A stretch of 64,000 bases of DNA, taken from NCBI GenBank assembly GCA_028871555.1, contig JAGWNA010000002.1, forward strand, positions 1-64,000, written 5' to 3'. Below are positions 46,089 through 55,447 of this stretch, piece by piece; the first letter of the stretch is position 1, and each line of letters opens with the position of its first letter. The notes beneath the pieces are model-generated. The model was not told the DNA's origin. It ran no database searches and saw only the letters and a list, made by a program, of their open reading frames with translations. The position numbers and the translations under genes are program-made. The stretch is from Lysobacteraceae bacterium (GTDB lineage Bacteria; Pseudomonadota; Gammaproteobacteria; Xanthomonadales; Rhodanobacteraceae).

Positions 46089-46865
46089 ATGATCGGATTC
46101 GTCGGAATGCTGGTGATACTCGGGGCGATGCTGCTGTTCTCCTCGATCAAGGTGCTGCCCGAGTACCAGCGCGGCGTGGTGCTGACGCTGGGTCGCTACA
46201 CCGGCACCAAGGGGCCGGGACTGGTGATCCTGATTCCGGTGGTGCAGCGGATGATCCGGGTGGATCTGCGGGTGACGGTGATGGACGTGCCGCCGCAGGA
46301 CGTGATCTCGCGCGACAACGTGTCGGTGCGGGTCAACGCGGTGGTGTACTTCCGCGTGGTGGAGCCGGACAAGTCGGTGCTGCAGGTGGAAAATTTTCTC
46401 CAGGCGACCAGCCAGCTGGCGCAGACGCGGCTGCGCTCGGTGCTCGGCCAGCATGAGCTGGACGAGATCCTGTCGCAGCGCGACTCGATCAACCGCACGC
46501 TGCAGACGATTCTCGACGAGGCCACCGATCCGTGGGGCATCAAGGTCGCCAACGTGGAGATCAAGGACGTCGATCTCAACGAAACGATGGTGCGGGCGAT
46601 CGCCCGCCAGGCCGAGGCCGAGCGCGAACGCCGCGCCAAGGTGATCCACGCCGAGGGCGAGATGCAGGCCGCCGAGAAACTGCGCGACGCCGCCGCGATG
46701 CTGTCGCAGCAGCCGCAGGCGCTGCAGTTGCGCTACCTGCAGACGCTGGCCGACATGTCCAGCAACGGCAAGTCCTCGACCATCGTGTTTCCGCTGCCGC
46801 TGGACCTGATCCGGCCGCTGATGGAAGCGTTGCCGTCGAAACCGGCAACGCGGCCGGAGTTGTAG
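46089..46865 (+). CDS. Stomatin-like SPFH-domain protein (slipin)
   Basis: A 258-residue membrane-anchored SPFH/band-7 protein. It has an N-terminal helix, SPFH core ([20 protein letters not shown]), [16 protein letters not shown], and a coiled-coil region ([20 protein letters not shown]). It oligomerises at the membrane and pairs with the NfeD protease upstream. The stop codon TAG lies inside the first bases (GTAGGAG) of a REP sequence. Confidence 0.93.
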   Translation: MIGFVGMLVILGAMLLFSSIKVLPEYQRGVVLTLGRYTGTKGPGLVILIPVVQRMIRVDLRVTVMDVPPQDVISRDNVSVRVNAVVYFRVVEPDKSVLQVENFLQATSQLAQTRLRSVLGQHELDEILSQRDSINRTLQTILDEATDPWGIKVANVEIKDVDLNETMVRAIARQAEAERERRAKVIHAEGEMQAAEKLRDAAAMLSQQPQALQLRYLQTLADMSSNGKSSTIVFPLPLDLIRPLMEALPSKPATRPEL

Positions 46866-46986
46866 GAGCGCACCCTGTGCGCGAATGCCCTCATCGAATG
46901 TCGCCAAAAGCCGCAGGAGCGTGCTTGCGCGCGATGCCCTTGGCTCTTGTGACCCCACACGAGCATCGCCCGCAAGCGCGCCTCTG
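46862..46986. repeat. REP sequence and a second palindromic pair
   Basis: GTAGGAGCGCACCCTGTGCG starts at 46862 and includes the slipin stop codon. From 46912 a different pair follows: GCAGGAGCGTGCTTGCGCGC and its inverted partner ending at 46986 (GCCCGCAAGCGCGCCTCTGC). The region to 47000 contains no gene. Confidence 0.8.
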
Positions 46987-47000
46987 CAGACAGGCCGGGG

Positions 47001-49754
47001 TTATTCGAGGGGCTTGTCCAGCTGGTCGAAATGCACGATGGCGTTGATCACCAGCGGGTAGCTGCCGATGGTCTCGCCGCGCCAGATCGGGTTGCCGGCG
47101 AACAGCAGCACGTGGCCCTTGCCGTAGCGGGCGTCCACCACGGCGGCACGCTCGGCCATCTGATCGGCGCCGTCGAGCAGGCCGGCGATCAACAGGTGTT
47201 TGGCATCGGCAAAGCGCAGGATCACCTGCGGGCGCTGGTCGGCCGGAATCGCCCATGGATTGTTGCGCGTCTGCTCGGCGTTCAGCGGCAGGGCCTGCCA
47301 CGGCTTCACGTCGGGCAGCGCCGGCGGTTCGGCTGCGGCGCGGGCTTCGGGCATGTCGATGTCGTGCGGGCCGCCGCGACCGGTTGGGCGCTGGTAGTCC
47401 TTGGCGTTGGGCAGCTCCTTGTCGCCGGTGACCAGGTTGGACACGGTGAACGATTGGCCCGCGGCGCTGTAAAGCGCAAGGTCGTCGCTGGCATAGCCTG
47501 CCGCAATCGGGCTTTGGCGATCGACGAACTTCGCCTGCAGCACGCTGCCGACCACCTTGAGCTTGCCGGTGGCGGGCGTGATGAAGACGCCGGGCGCCAG
47601 GCCTTCGTCGATGGCGAATTTCGCGGTGTCCTCCGACGTGACGAGCAGGCCGCCGCTGCGCACGAATTGCCGCAGGTGTGCGACGCCGTTTTCGCCCAGT
47701 CCGGGGCGGATGTCGTCGGTGCTGTCGATGCGGCCGATGTTCGGGGTCAGCCGGGTGGTCTTCCACGGCATCGGGTTGCCCCACATCGGCAGGCCGTCGA
47801 CGATCTGCCGTGTGCTCACGTCGCCGACGGGGCCGAACAGGATCACGTCGTACTTCGCGCGCAGGTTGCCGATGCGTGCCGCGTCCTGGGTGCTGATGTA
47901 GTCGTACGGCACGTGCAGCCTGTCCAGCGCCATGCGCCACCAGCCCTCGGTCTGGGTATCCAGCCAGGTGTGCATCAGGGCGATCCGCGGCAGCCTGGCC
48001 TGCGGCAGGTCCACCGCGGCCAGCCCCGACGGCACCGCAACGGGCTTGTCGAGCAGGCTCATCGGCGCCTTCAGGATGCTGCTGTCGGTGACCCGCACGA
48101 CCTGCACGTCGAACAGGTCGCCCATCGACCAGCCGGTATCGTCGTAGGGGTGGTGCTGCGGATCCTTGGGCGACCAGTACTGGCGATCGAGCAGCGCATC
48201 GGCAATGCGCGAATACGGCTGGTCCATGCGCACCACGTAGCTGCCGGCGGGGAATGCGCGCCGGGCAGCGGGTATCGGCTTGCCGTCGGCGTCCTTCGAT
48301 GCCGGTATCGCCACCGTGGCCGGCGCGGCGAGACGGCTGATCTCGGCGTGCTGCCGCTGCAGTATCCGCAGCAGCTGGGCCCGCGATCCGTTGCGCTTGT
48401 CGTCGGCGGGAAACACGTAGGCGGCCGGGCCGGCCAGCTGCGGTTTCTCGATCGAGCGCTTGCTCTTCAGGTAGAAGTTCTTCAGGAACAGCTGGCTGTT
48501 GCCGGAAAAGTAATGCAGCGCGGTCAGCAGGCCGGTTTCCTCGTAGTTGTTGTTGTCGCGCTGCGACCAGATCACCTCGGGCAGCGGCGGGTTGGGCTTG
48601 TACCAGGTGCGCGCATATTCTTCGGGCGCGAGCATGCGCTTGACGGTGTCGGCGCCGCCGTTGCCGAAGGTCTCGTACAGCCGGCTGATGCCGTTGTGCA
48701 TGGCGGCGATGAACATCAGGTAGCCCGGGCTCCAGGTGTCGAAGTCGCCGTGGGTGAACACGCCGAGCATGCCGAACCGGGTCATCTGCTGCACGTTGTC
48801 CCAGCCCAGCTGCTGCCATTCGCCGGTGAGGATCGGATCGATCCATACGTTGTAGGGGCCGTCGCCGACGGTGTTGTCGTAGAAGAACGGCACCGACTCG
48901 TGCAGGTCGTGCAGCACCTGCGCATGCCAGCCGATGTAGGTGTCGGCCACGTTGCGCGTGAGATCCAGCGTCATCGCCATGGCGTCGCGGTTGTTGTCGT
49001 GCGCCACGTAATGCCCCCAGTACATCAGCGGCGGGTGGTTCTTGCCGGGGTGCGCCAGGTGCCAGTTGTACAGGTCCACCATGCGGTCGCGGCCGTCGAC
49101 CTCGACGATCGGCGTGATCAGGGTGATCACGTGCGAACGGATGTGCCGGATGTAGGGCGCATTGTCGACCGCGAGGCGATAAGCCAGTTCCATCAGCGCG
49201 GTCGGCGCGCCGGTCTCGGTGGAGTGGATGGTGCCGGTGATGTAGTAGATCGGCGTGGATTGCGCGATCAGCCGGTCGGCGGCGGCGTCGTCCATACCGA
49301 TGCGGCGCGGATCGGCCAGCCTGGCCAGGCGTGCCTTGTCGGCATCGAGGTCGGCCAGCAGGTTTTCGTCGGCGACCGCCACCGCGATCATCTCGCGGCC
49401 TTCCTCGGTCCTGCCGATGGTGAACACCTTGACCCGCGGGCTGGCCGCGGCGAGCGCGCGGAAGTAGCGGTAGACGTCGGCCGAGTAGGGCAGGTAGTCC
49501 GGTGCGCCGGCGATGTGGCCGAGCACTTTCTCCGGCGTCGGCACCGTGGCCGAAGCCGGCAGGTAATCGGTCAGCGGCGAGTCGAGCGACGGATCGGTGG
49601 TGTCCTTGAGGATCTGCGCGGTGTAGGCCTGATCGACCGGCTGGCCCGGGTCGCGGGCATACGGCACCGGGCCGTTCGGGGCGGTTGTCGCCAAGGTGCT
49701 GGCGCTGCCGAGCGCCAGCAAGGCGGTCAGGGATAGCTGGACGGATACGTGCAT
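47001..49754 (-). CDS. Exported M14-family zinc carboxypeptidase-like protein
   Basis: A 917-residue secreted protein with a signal peptide (VSVQLSLTALLALGSASTLA). The M14 domain has TGTIHSTETGAPTALMELA (zinc His and Glu), VEVDGRDRM, and YVAHDNNRDAMAM, and further family features up to about residue 400. The C-terminal half (after ~500) includes a glutamine-amidotransferase-like/beta-rich segment seen in large M14 proteins. The ATG at 49754 was chosen because the signal peptide starts there. Confidence 0.9.
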   Translation of the reverse strand: MHVSVQLSLTALLALGSASTLATTAPNGPVPYARDPGQPVDQAYTAQILKDTTDPSLDSPLTDYLPASATVPTPEKVLGHIAGAPDYLPYSADVYRYFRALAAASPRVKVFTIGRTEEGREMIAVAVADENLLADLDADKARLARLADPRRIGMDDAAADRLIAQSTPIYYITGTIHSTETGAPTALMELAYRLAVDNAPYIRHIRSHVITLITPIVEVDGRDRMVDLYNWHLAHPGKNHPPLMYWGHYVAHDNNRDAMAMTLDLTRNVADTYIGWHAQVLHDLHESVPFFYDNTVGDGPYNVWIDPILTGEWQQLGWDNVQQMTRFGMLGVFTHGDFDTWSPGYLMFIAAMHNGISRLYETFGNGGADTVKRMLAPEEYARTWYKPNPPLPEVIWSQRDNNNYEETGLLTALHYFSGNSQLFLKNFYLKSKRSIEKPQLAGPAAYVFPADDKRNGSRAQLLRILQRQHAEISRLAAPATVAIPASKDADGKPIPAARRAFPAGSYVVRMDQPYSRIADALLDRQYWSPKDPQHHPYDDTGWSMGDLFDVQVVRVTDSSILKAPMSLLDKPVAVPSGLAAVDLPQARLPRIALMHTWLDTQTEGWWRMALDRLHVPYDYISTQDAARIGNLRAKYDVILFGPVGDVSTRQIVDGLPMWGNPMPWKTTRLTPNIGRIDSTDDIRPGLGENGVAHLRQFVRSGGLLVTSEDTAKFAIDEGLAPGVFITPATGKLKVVGSVLQAKFVDRQSPIAAGYASDDLALYSAAGQSFTVSNLVTGDKELPNAKDYQRPTGRGGPHDIDMPEARAAAEPPALPDVKPWQALPLNAEQTRNNPWAIPADQRPQVILRFADAKHLLIAGLLDGADQMAERAAVVDARYGKGHVLLFAGNPIWRGETIGSYPLVINAIVHFDQLDKPLE

Positions 49755-49815
49755 GGTCGAGGATTTTCCTGGGGCCGATGGCAGTGCCACGCACTTTGCC
49801 AGAACACGCTCTCTT

Positions 49816-49890
49816 GTAGGAGCGCACCCTGTGCGCGAATGCTCTTGCGTCTGCTGGCGAAGAGCATTCGCGCACAGGGTGCGCTCCTAC
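49816..49890. repeat. REP palindrome with perfect 31-bp arms
   Basis: Arms at 49816-49846 and 49860-49890 are exact inverted copies (starting GTAGGAGCGCACCCTGTGCG) around a 13-nt loop. It sits between the S9 peptidase stop and the M14 start, both on the minus strand, and could act as a terminator or mRNA stabiliser. Confidence 0.95.
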
Positions 49891-49898
49891 GGGTTGTC

Positions 49899-51890
49899 TC
49901 AGTGGCCGGTGCCGGCCGGGCTTGCGTCGGCTGCGCCCTTGCCGATGTTGGCGTCGAGGAACTGCAGCAGCTTCGTGTAGAGCTCGGTCCGGTTGGCTTC
50001 GTCGTAGAAACCATGCATTTCGTCGGGTTTGAACAGCCATTCGTGCGCGATGTGCCGGGCGGTCAGCGCCTGGTGCAGGCTCAAGCCCTGGACCGGCGGA
50101 ACCCGCGTGTCACGGCCGCCGACGACCAGCATCACATGGGCTTTGAGCCGGTCGAGCTGGTTGATCGGCGAGCGCTGCGCCAGCACGGCCATGTCGTCGC
50201 CCAGTTGCCGCTTGAGGTAGGCATCGCCGTAGGAGGATTGCGGGATGTCGCCGCGGCGGTACATCAGCGGCAGGTCGTAGACGCCCACGTAGCCGATCGC
50301 GCACTTGTACAGATTCGGCTCCTTCACCGCGCCTTCGAGTGCCGCATAGCCGCCGTAGCTGCCGCCGAAGATGCAGATGCGATCCGGATCGGCGATGCCT
50401 TGCGCGATCGCCCAGCGGGTGGCGTCGGTGACGTCGTCCTGCATCTTGCCGCCCCACTCGCGCCAGCCGGCCTGTTCGTAGGCGTAGCCGTAACCGCCGG
50501 AGCCGCGGTAGTTCACCTGCAGCACGACATAGCCGCGGGTCGCCATGGCCTGCACGTCGGGATCGAAATTCCAGTCGTCGCGTATGCCGAACGGGCCGCC
50601 ATGCACGAACACCACGGTCGGCAGGTGCTTCGCGCTTTCCCGGCCTGGCGGATAGCTCACGTAGCCATGCAGCTTCATGCCGTCGCGCGCGGAAAAATCG
50701 AACGGCTGCTTGCTGGCCATCTGTTCCGGATCGATCCACGACTCGCGGGCCAGCAGCGGCGTGAGCTTTTTCGCTTTCGCGTCGTACAGCACGAACGTGC
50801 CCGGATCGGCGTCGGCCTCCACCAGCACCACGCTGCGGCTGCCGTCGCGCGTGCCGGAGACGAAACGGACGCTTTCGCCGGGAAACTGCTTCATCAGCGC
50901 CAGCAGGGTTTGCGCGTCGATCGACTGGGCATCGAACAGCGCGGTGCCGGTGCGGCCGTCCATGAAACCCACACCCATGACGCTGCCGTCGGCCAGGCCC
51001 TGCAACAGGCCGCGCGCTTCCACGGTGGGGTTGCTCCACACGACGGCCAGCGACTTTTTCGCCGGGTCCCAGCGGCAGATGCCGTAGGCACCCGGTGCCG
51101 GGCAGCTGAAGTACGCCGCACTGTCGTCGCGATTGAACGCGATCGGCGTGGACCGGTTCGCGCCCAGCTCCGGCAGCAGCTGCCAGCCGTCGCCGTCGAC
51201 CGGAAGCAGGTACACCTTTTCGTTGCCGTCGTTGTCCTCGCCATAGGCGAAGCGGATCCGGCCATGATGGTCGGCAACGAACTGCATGCCGCGCATCGGT
51301 GCGGTGATGATCTTGCTTTTCATGCCGTCGCGAACGTCCATGCGGTAGGCCACCGGCAGAGCGCGCTCGAACCCGGCGGCATCCCACAGGCTGACGGCGA
51401 CCAGCATGTGCTCGGGATCGTCGGGAATCGCCGCGATGAAGTCGGCACTGCCGCGCTCGGACACCGCGTGCTGGATGTGCGAACCGGTGCTCATGCCGTT
51501 CATGCGGTAGCCGTAGAGCATGTCGGTGCCGCTGCCGTCGGCATTGGCCGCGAACAGTTCGCCGGTGGCCAGCGGCGAGTCGTAGCCGCCGACGCGGGTA
51601 CCCACGGCATAGACCACCCGCGTGGGCGACACCCACCAGAAGTCGGTGACGTCGTCTTCCTCGCGCGGGCGCACGATGTTGCCCTTCTTGTCGGACAGGC
51701 GGATCAGCGCCAGCACGGTGCGCCCGTCGACCACGGCAGTGGCGGCCAGGTACTTGCCGTCGGGCGAAATCTTCACGTCCTTGTACTGCGCGTGCCGGGC
51801 CAGGTCGGCCAGGGACACCGGCTGCGCATGCAGCGCGGCAACACACAGCAGCAACGAAACCGCAAGCATCCAGCGTGGCCAGGCGATCAT
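49899..51890 (-). CDS. Exported S9-family prolyl oligopeptidase-like peptidase
   Basis: A 663-residue serine peptidase. It has a signal peptide (MLAVSLLLCVAALHA), an N-terminal beta-propeller of WD-like repeats (residues ~30-390) and an alpha/beta-hydrolase domain with VFVHGGPFG, the nucleophile S511 in GGSYGG, D594 in GGRDTRVP and H626 in EMHGFY. The ATG at 51890 follows AGGGGA with 6-bp spacing; the ATG at 51926 is unlikely. Confidence 0.92.
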   Translation of the reverse strand: MIAWPRWMLAVSLLLCVAALHAQPVSLADLARHAQYKDVKISPDGKYLAATAVVDGRTVLALIRLSDKKGNIVRPREEDDVTDFWWVSPTRVVYAVGTRVGGYDSPLATGELFAANADGSGTDMLYGYRMNGMSTGSHIQHAVSERGSADFIAAIPDDPEHMLVAVSLWDAAGFERALPVAYRMDVRDGMKSKIITAPMRGMQFVADHHGRIRFAYGEDNDGNEKVYLLPVDGDGWQLLPELGANRSTPIAFNRDDSAAYFSCPAPGAYGICRWDPAKKSLAVVWSNPTVEARGLLQGLADGSVMGVGFMDGRTGTALFDAQSIDAQTLLALMKQFPGESVRFVSGTRDGSRSVVLVEADADPGTFVLYDAKAKKLTPLLARESWIDPEQMASKQPFDFSARDGMKLHGYVSYPPGRESAKHLPTVVFVHGGPFGIRDDWNFDPDVQAMATRGYVVLQVNYRGSGGYGYAYEQAGWREWGGKMQDDVTDATRWAIAQGIADPDRICIFGGSYGGYAALEGAVKEPNLYKCAIGYVGVYDLPLMYRRGDIPQSSYGDAYLKRQLGDDMAVLAQRSPINQLDRLKAHVMLVVGGRDTRVPPVQGLSLHQALTARHIAHEWLFKPDEMHGFYDEANRTELYTKLLQFLDANIGKGAADASPAGTGH

Positions 51891-52195
51891 TCCATTCCCC
51901 TTGTCGGTGAATCGCGTGAACACCATGTCCGCGCGACTGCTTTCCGTCGTCCTTATATAGCAGCAGATCCGTCGGGCGGCGAGTACACATTGCCGGGATT
52001 CGCTGGCGGCTGCCGGTTCAACAGCGCCGTCGGCCGGTCGAGTCGCGCGCGATGGCGGTCGAGCACCGCGGCGGTAACGGCGGCGTAGTGATCGGCTCGT
52101 CCCAGCGGCGCGCCTCGATCGCCCCGCGCACGCCGGTCACGGTCCTGACGCCGTAGCCGTTCGGCTGCAGGCAGTGCGGCGTCGCCCGCGTGGAT
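51891..52195 (-). other. Gap with possible gene remnant of unknown origin
   Basis: On the minus strand one frame gives VTGVRGAIEARRWDEP and, after an apparent frame change near 52080, another gives HYAAVTAAVLDRHRARLDRP and runs to a stop at about 51958. The joined reading looks protein-like but matches no family I can name. Otherwise the gap contains only the S9 gene leader. Confidence 0.3.
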
Positions 52196-53686
52196 TCAGG
52201 GAATCTGGCACGCCGCTGCGCTGGACTGAAACTGGCTGGGCACCGCGCCGACCGGCGCACAGGCAACCAGCGGTTTGCGCACCGTCCGTGGCCGGTCCGG
52301 AACCGGCCGGTCCGAGCCGGGCGGATCGTCGGCCAGCGTGTCGTCGCTCTTGTCGGTCACCGCGATGTCCTGCTGGAACAGCACGTTGGCATAGGAATCG
52401 CTGTAAGTGAGCTTGTACTTGCCCGGCCGCAGATAGAGGTCGCTGACCGGGATGATCAGGCCGTTGCCCACGCGGTCGCTGGTCACGGCATTGAGCGGCA
52501 GGGGGTCGAGGATCAGGCGGTCGGCCGGAATCGCATCCTTGCCCTCGTCGGCATAGCGTGCTTCGACGAGGCAGGGAAAGGTGCGGTCGCAGCGGTTGCC
52601 GCTGACGAAATAGGGCTTGCGCAAGCCACCGAGGCTGAGCCAGGTGGGGCGGTCGCGGCGGATCTTCTGCGGCGGAAAGAACACGCTCACGTCGTACCCG
52701 GGGCGCAATGACCATGGTTTTCCCGCCCGGTTCACGAACACGATCGGCTGTTCCGGATGCAACTGCCGCATGACGGCGGCGTAGTAGGGGTGATCGTCGG
52801 CCGCGGATTGGTGCGGGAACAGCATGGTCTGCTCGACGGTGAGCGGATCGATGCCCGAAAGCTGGTGCAGGTGTTCGGCCATGCTGGAGCCGCCCAGGAA
52901 GACACCCGACTCCTGGATGTGCGCATAACCGGCGTCGAGCACCAGCCGCGCCTTGGGATCCTTCCGGAATACCTGGTTGTAGATGTTGCGCGCCTGCTCG
53001 GCTTCGCGTGCGTCGCCGGTGGCGTCCGACAGCGCCTCGTAGGCGATCACCTTGAAGCCGAGCTTCAGTGCGGTGCGCACCATCTCGGCGCAGATCGGCT
53101 CCTCGGTGTAGAAACCGCTGCCCTTGATCGGATAGCCGCGCGATTGCAGCTTGGTATCGGACTGGTACAGCGTTTCAGCGGCGAAGTAATCGAAGCCTTC
53201 GGCACGCAGTTTGCCGAGCAGTTGCACGGTGAGCGTGCGGGTGAGCGGAATGTTGTGCGCTTCGTTGAAGAACACCGCCCGGTAAGGTCTGGCCAGCTCG
53301 GGGATGGCGTCCAGCGCCGGGCGGGCGGTGTAATCGGGGTTGGACAGCGGCGACGGCCGGTCGTCCGGCAATGCCGGCTCCTTGATCGAGAAACTTACCG
53401 CCGCATGCGGGTAGTCGCCGACGAAGGTCTGGTACCAGCTCAGGTACTGGCCGAAGATGACGCGGAACGCCGGATCGGTGTCGCTGACGTAGGCATCGCG
53501 CATCACCAGATACTGGGACAGCAACCCCTTGTGCGTGTCGGCCTCGCGCATGATCTGCTCGGACTTGCGCGAGGCTTCGAGCTGACGTTCCATCCACGCC
53601 GAAACCCGTTGCGCGCGGCCGGCAGTGCAGCTGCCGGCCAGCAGCAGTGCGCAGACGAACATGATGCGTGTGCGTGATGACGGCAT
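52196..53686 (-). CDS. Exported EreA/ChaN-like protein, paralogue of 14384-15802
   Basis: A 496-residue protein with a signal/lipoprotein-like start (MFVCALLLAGSCTAGRAQ; the LAGSC could be a lipobox). The shared domain has FFNEAHNIPLTRTL, FDYFAAETLYQSD, FKVIAYEALSDATG and LVLDAGYAHIQES, in the same order as the paralogue. The long C-terminal region ends in a Pro/Asp-rich tail. AGGAAAG precedes the ATG at 53686. The function is unknown; the fold suggests a hydrolase or metal/haem binder. Confidence 0.78.
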   Translation of the reverse strand: MPSSRTRIMFVCALLLAGSCTAGRAQRVSAWMERQLEASRKSEQIMREADTHKGLLSQYLVMRDAYVSDTDPAFRVIFGQYLSWYQTFVGDYPHAAVSFSIKEPALPDDRPSPLSNPDYTARPALDAIPELARPYRAVFFNEAHNIPLTRTLTVQLLGKLRAEGFDYFAAETLYQSDTKLQSRGYPIKGSGFYTEEPICAEMVRTALKLGFKVIAYEALSDATGDAREAEQARNIYNQVFRKDPKARLVLDAGYAHIQESGVFLGGSSMAEHLHQLSGIDPLTVEQTMLFPHQSAADDHPYYAAVMRQLHPEQPIVFVNRAGKPWSLRPGYDVSVFFPPQKIRRDRPTWLSLGGLRKPYFVSGNRCDRTFPCLVEARYADEGKDAIPADRLILDPLPLNAVTSDRVGNGLIIPVSDLYLRPGKYKLTYSDSYANVLFQQDIAVTDKSDDTLADDPPGSDRPVPDRPRTVRKPLVACAPVGAVPSQFQSSAAACQIP

Positions 53687-53872
53687 CGAGCTTTCCTGTG
53701 TCCGTTTCCGGTGTGATTGCCTGCCTGTCCTGCCGGAGTGAATCCGTTGCGAAGCAAAGCGAATATACCCCTGCATCGCGAGGGTAGCAGCACCATGCAT
53801 GCGACATGACCCCTGCCGGTTGGCACAGGACGGCTGCGGCGATCGGGCGGCACAATCCGGGGCGCCCTTGCC

Positions 53873-54070
53873 GTGAATGCGGAGCACGTCATGCAGAACG
53901 ACTGCACGCCCGGGGGTGCGGCCGCCGATCCCCCGCCGCTGCGGCCGCCCGAACCGGATGCCGCCGAGTGCTGCGGCGAAGGTTGCCCGCGTTGCATATT
54001 CGACGTCCATCAGGAAGCGCTCGAACGCTATCGGGTCGCGCTCGCCGCGTGGCAGGCCCGCCATCCATGA
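53873..54070 (+). CDS. Small Cys-rich protein, oxidoreductase-like domain
   Basis: A 65-residue protein with PPPLRPPEPDAAECCGEGCP followed by RCIFDVHQEALERY. The Pro-rich entry and ECCGxGCxxC-x-D-x-Y/H motif fit the oxidoreductase-like N-terminal domain family of small proteins of unknown function. An alternative ATG at 53891 shortens it by six residues. Confidence 0.7.
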   Translation: MNAEHVMQNDCTPGGAAADPPPLRPPEPDAAECCGEGCPRCIFDVHQEALERYRVALAAWQARHP

Positions 54071-54144
54071 TTCAATGCCGATATGCCGCCGTGAATCGGG
54101 GCGCTAAACTCCCGAATGCAGGTACCTCGAAATTACCCCGATTC

Positions 54145-54246
54145 GTAGGAGCGCACCCTGTGCGCGATGGCTTTTGGCTTGGTCAGCGCAAAAGCATCGC
54201 GGCTGAACGCTCCCACAAGGGCATCGCGCACAGGGTTCGCTCCTGC
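54145..54246. repeat. REP pair upstream of the dimethylargininase gene
   Basis: GTAGGAGCGCACCCTGTGCG from 54145 and an inverted partner (ATCGCGCACAGGGTTCGCTC) ending near 54246 flank a partly degenerate middle. Same family as the array at 35824. Confidence 0.85.
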
Positions 54247-54295
54247 GAATGCCGGGAACCGGGTTATTCGAGATTCTCGTCGACCAAGGAACCCC

Positions 54296-55447
54296 ATGTG
54301 GACCGCCATCACCCGTGAAGTCAGCCCCGCGCTTGCCGGCTGCCAGTTGTCGTTCATCCCGCGCGACGCGATCGATGTCGCGCTGGCCGGCGCGCAGCAC
54401 CAGGAGTACCGGTCCGCGCTGGAAGCGCTCGGTTGCCGCGTGCTGGCACTGCCGGCGGAGCCCGCGCTGCCGGATTCGGTGTTCGTCGAAGACGTGGCGA
54501 TCGTGCTGGACGAAGTGGCGATCCTCACCCGTCCGGGTGCGCCGTCACGGCGTGGCGAAGTGGCCGGCATCGCGGTGGAACTGCGCCGGCATCGGCCGGT
54601 ACTCGCGATCGAGGCGCCCGGCACCATCGATGGCGGCGACGTGCTGCGGCTTGGCCGCACGCTTTACGTAGGCCAGTCGGCACGCAGCAACGCCGACGGC
54701 ATCGCCCAGCTCGGCCAGCTGCTGGCCGGTTTCGGCTACGTCGTGCACGGCGTGCCAACCCACGGTTGCCTGCATCTGAAATCCGCGGTGACCCAGCTGG
54801 ACGACGACACCCTGCTGCTGCAGCCGGCGTGGGTCGATCGCGAACGCTTCGCCGATTTCCGCATCATCGAGATCGACCCCGCCGAACCGCACGCGGCGAA
54901 CGTGCTGCGCATCGGCGATGCGCTGCTGATGCCGGCCAGCTTCCCGCGGACCCGGCAGCGATTGATCGACGCCGGCTACAAGGTCACCGCCGTCGACGTC
55001 AGCGAACTGCAGAAGGCTGAAGGCGCCGTGACCTGCTGCAGCCTGGTGTTTCGCGATATGGGGCAGCGCGACGGCGAAGGTCCGGGCTGGAATCGCCGAT
55101 GGGCGGCGGCGCGAGACCAGGACTGGACGCCCGGGTCCGGCACTTTCAGTGCGGGCTGTTGCCCGACCTTGGCTCGGCATGGGACAGGTCCGAATCGGAG
55201 GGGGTCCCAAGCTGGTGCATCAATTGCTGCTGCTTGGACAGGGCATCGGGAATGTTTCCGTAGCGCAAGGAGGTATCGCAGTCGTCCAGCGCCGCCTTCG
55301 GATGCCCGAGCTTCATTTTGTCGTAGCAGCGGTTGTTGTAGTAAGCGGCCAGGTCGGGGTGCGTTACCCGGCCCGCAACGAACAGGTTGCCGAACCCATT
55401 CATGGAATCGAGCGCATCCTGGAATTTGTTCTCCTTGTCGTAGATGA
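54296..55447 (+). CDS. Dimethylargininase / arginine-deiminase-type amidinotransferase with abnormal C-terminus
   Basis: The first ~260 residues form a complete DDAH-type guanidine hydrolase: DSVFVEDVAIVLDE, RPGAPSRRGE, GTIDGGDVLRLG, THGCLHLKSA with the catalytic His, and the nucleophile Cys in AEGAVTCCSLVF. These enzymes turn dimethylarginine into citrulline and dimethylamine. At base 55080 the sequence departs from the duplicate at 59028-59180, which would end seven codons later; here the frame instead runs on for about 120 residues antisense to the next gene. That tail is probably not native. ATG 54296 has AAGGA 6 bp upstream. Confidence 0.85.
   Translation: MWTAITREVSPALAGCQLSFIPRDAIDVALAGAQHQEYRSALEALGCRVLALPAEPALPDSVFVEDVAIVLDEVAILTRPGAPSRRGEVAGIAVELRRHRPVLAIEAPGTIDGGDVLRLGRTLYVGQSARSNADGIAQLGQLLAGFGYVVHGVPTHGCLHLKSAVTQLDDDTLLLQPAWVDRERFADFRIIEIDPAEPHAANVLRIGDALLMPASFPRTRQRLIDAGYKVTAVDVSELQKAEGAVTCCSLVFRDMGQRDGEGPGWNRRWAAARDQDWTPGSGTFSAGCCPTLARHGTGPNRRGSQAGASIAAAWTGHRECFRSARRYRSRPAPPSDARASFCRSSGCCSKRPGRGALPGPQRTGCRTHSWNRAHPGICSPCRR

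Noticed and set aside
46891-50040. 1049-codon minus-strand frame and a 901-codon plus-strand frame at 47031-49736
   Set aside because: Both are shadows of the M14 carboxypeptidase gene, which alone has a signal peptide and zinc motifs.
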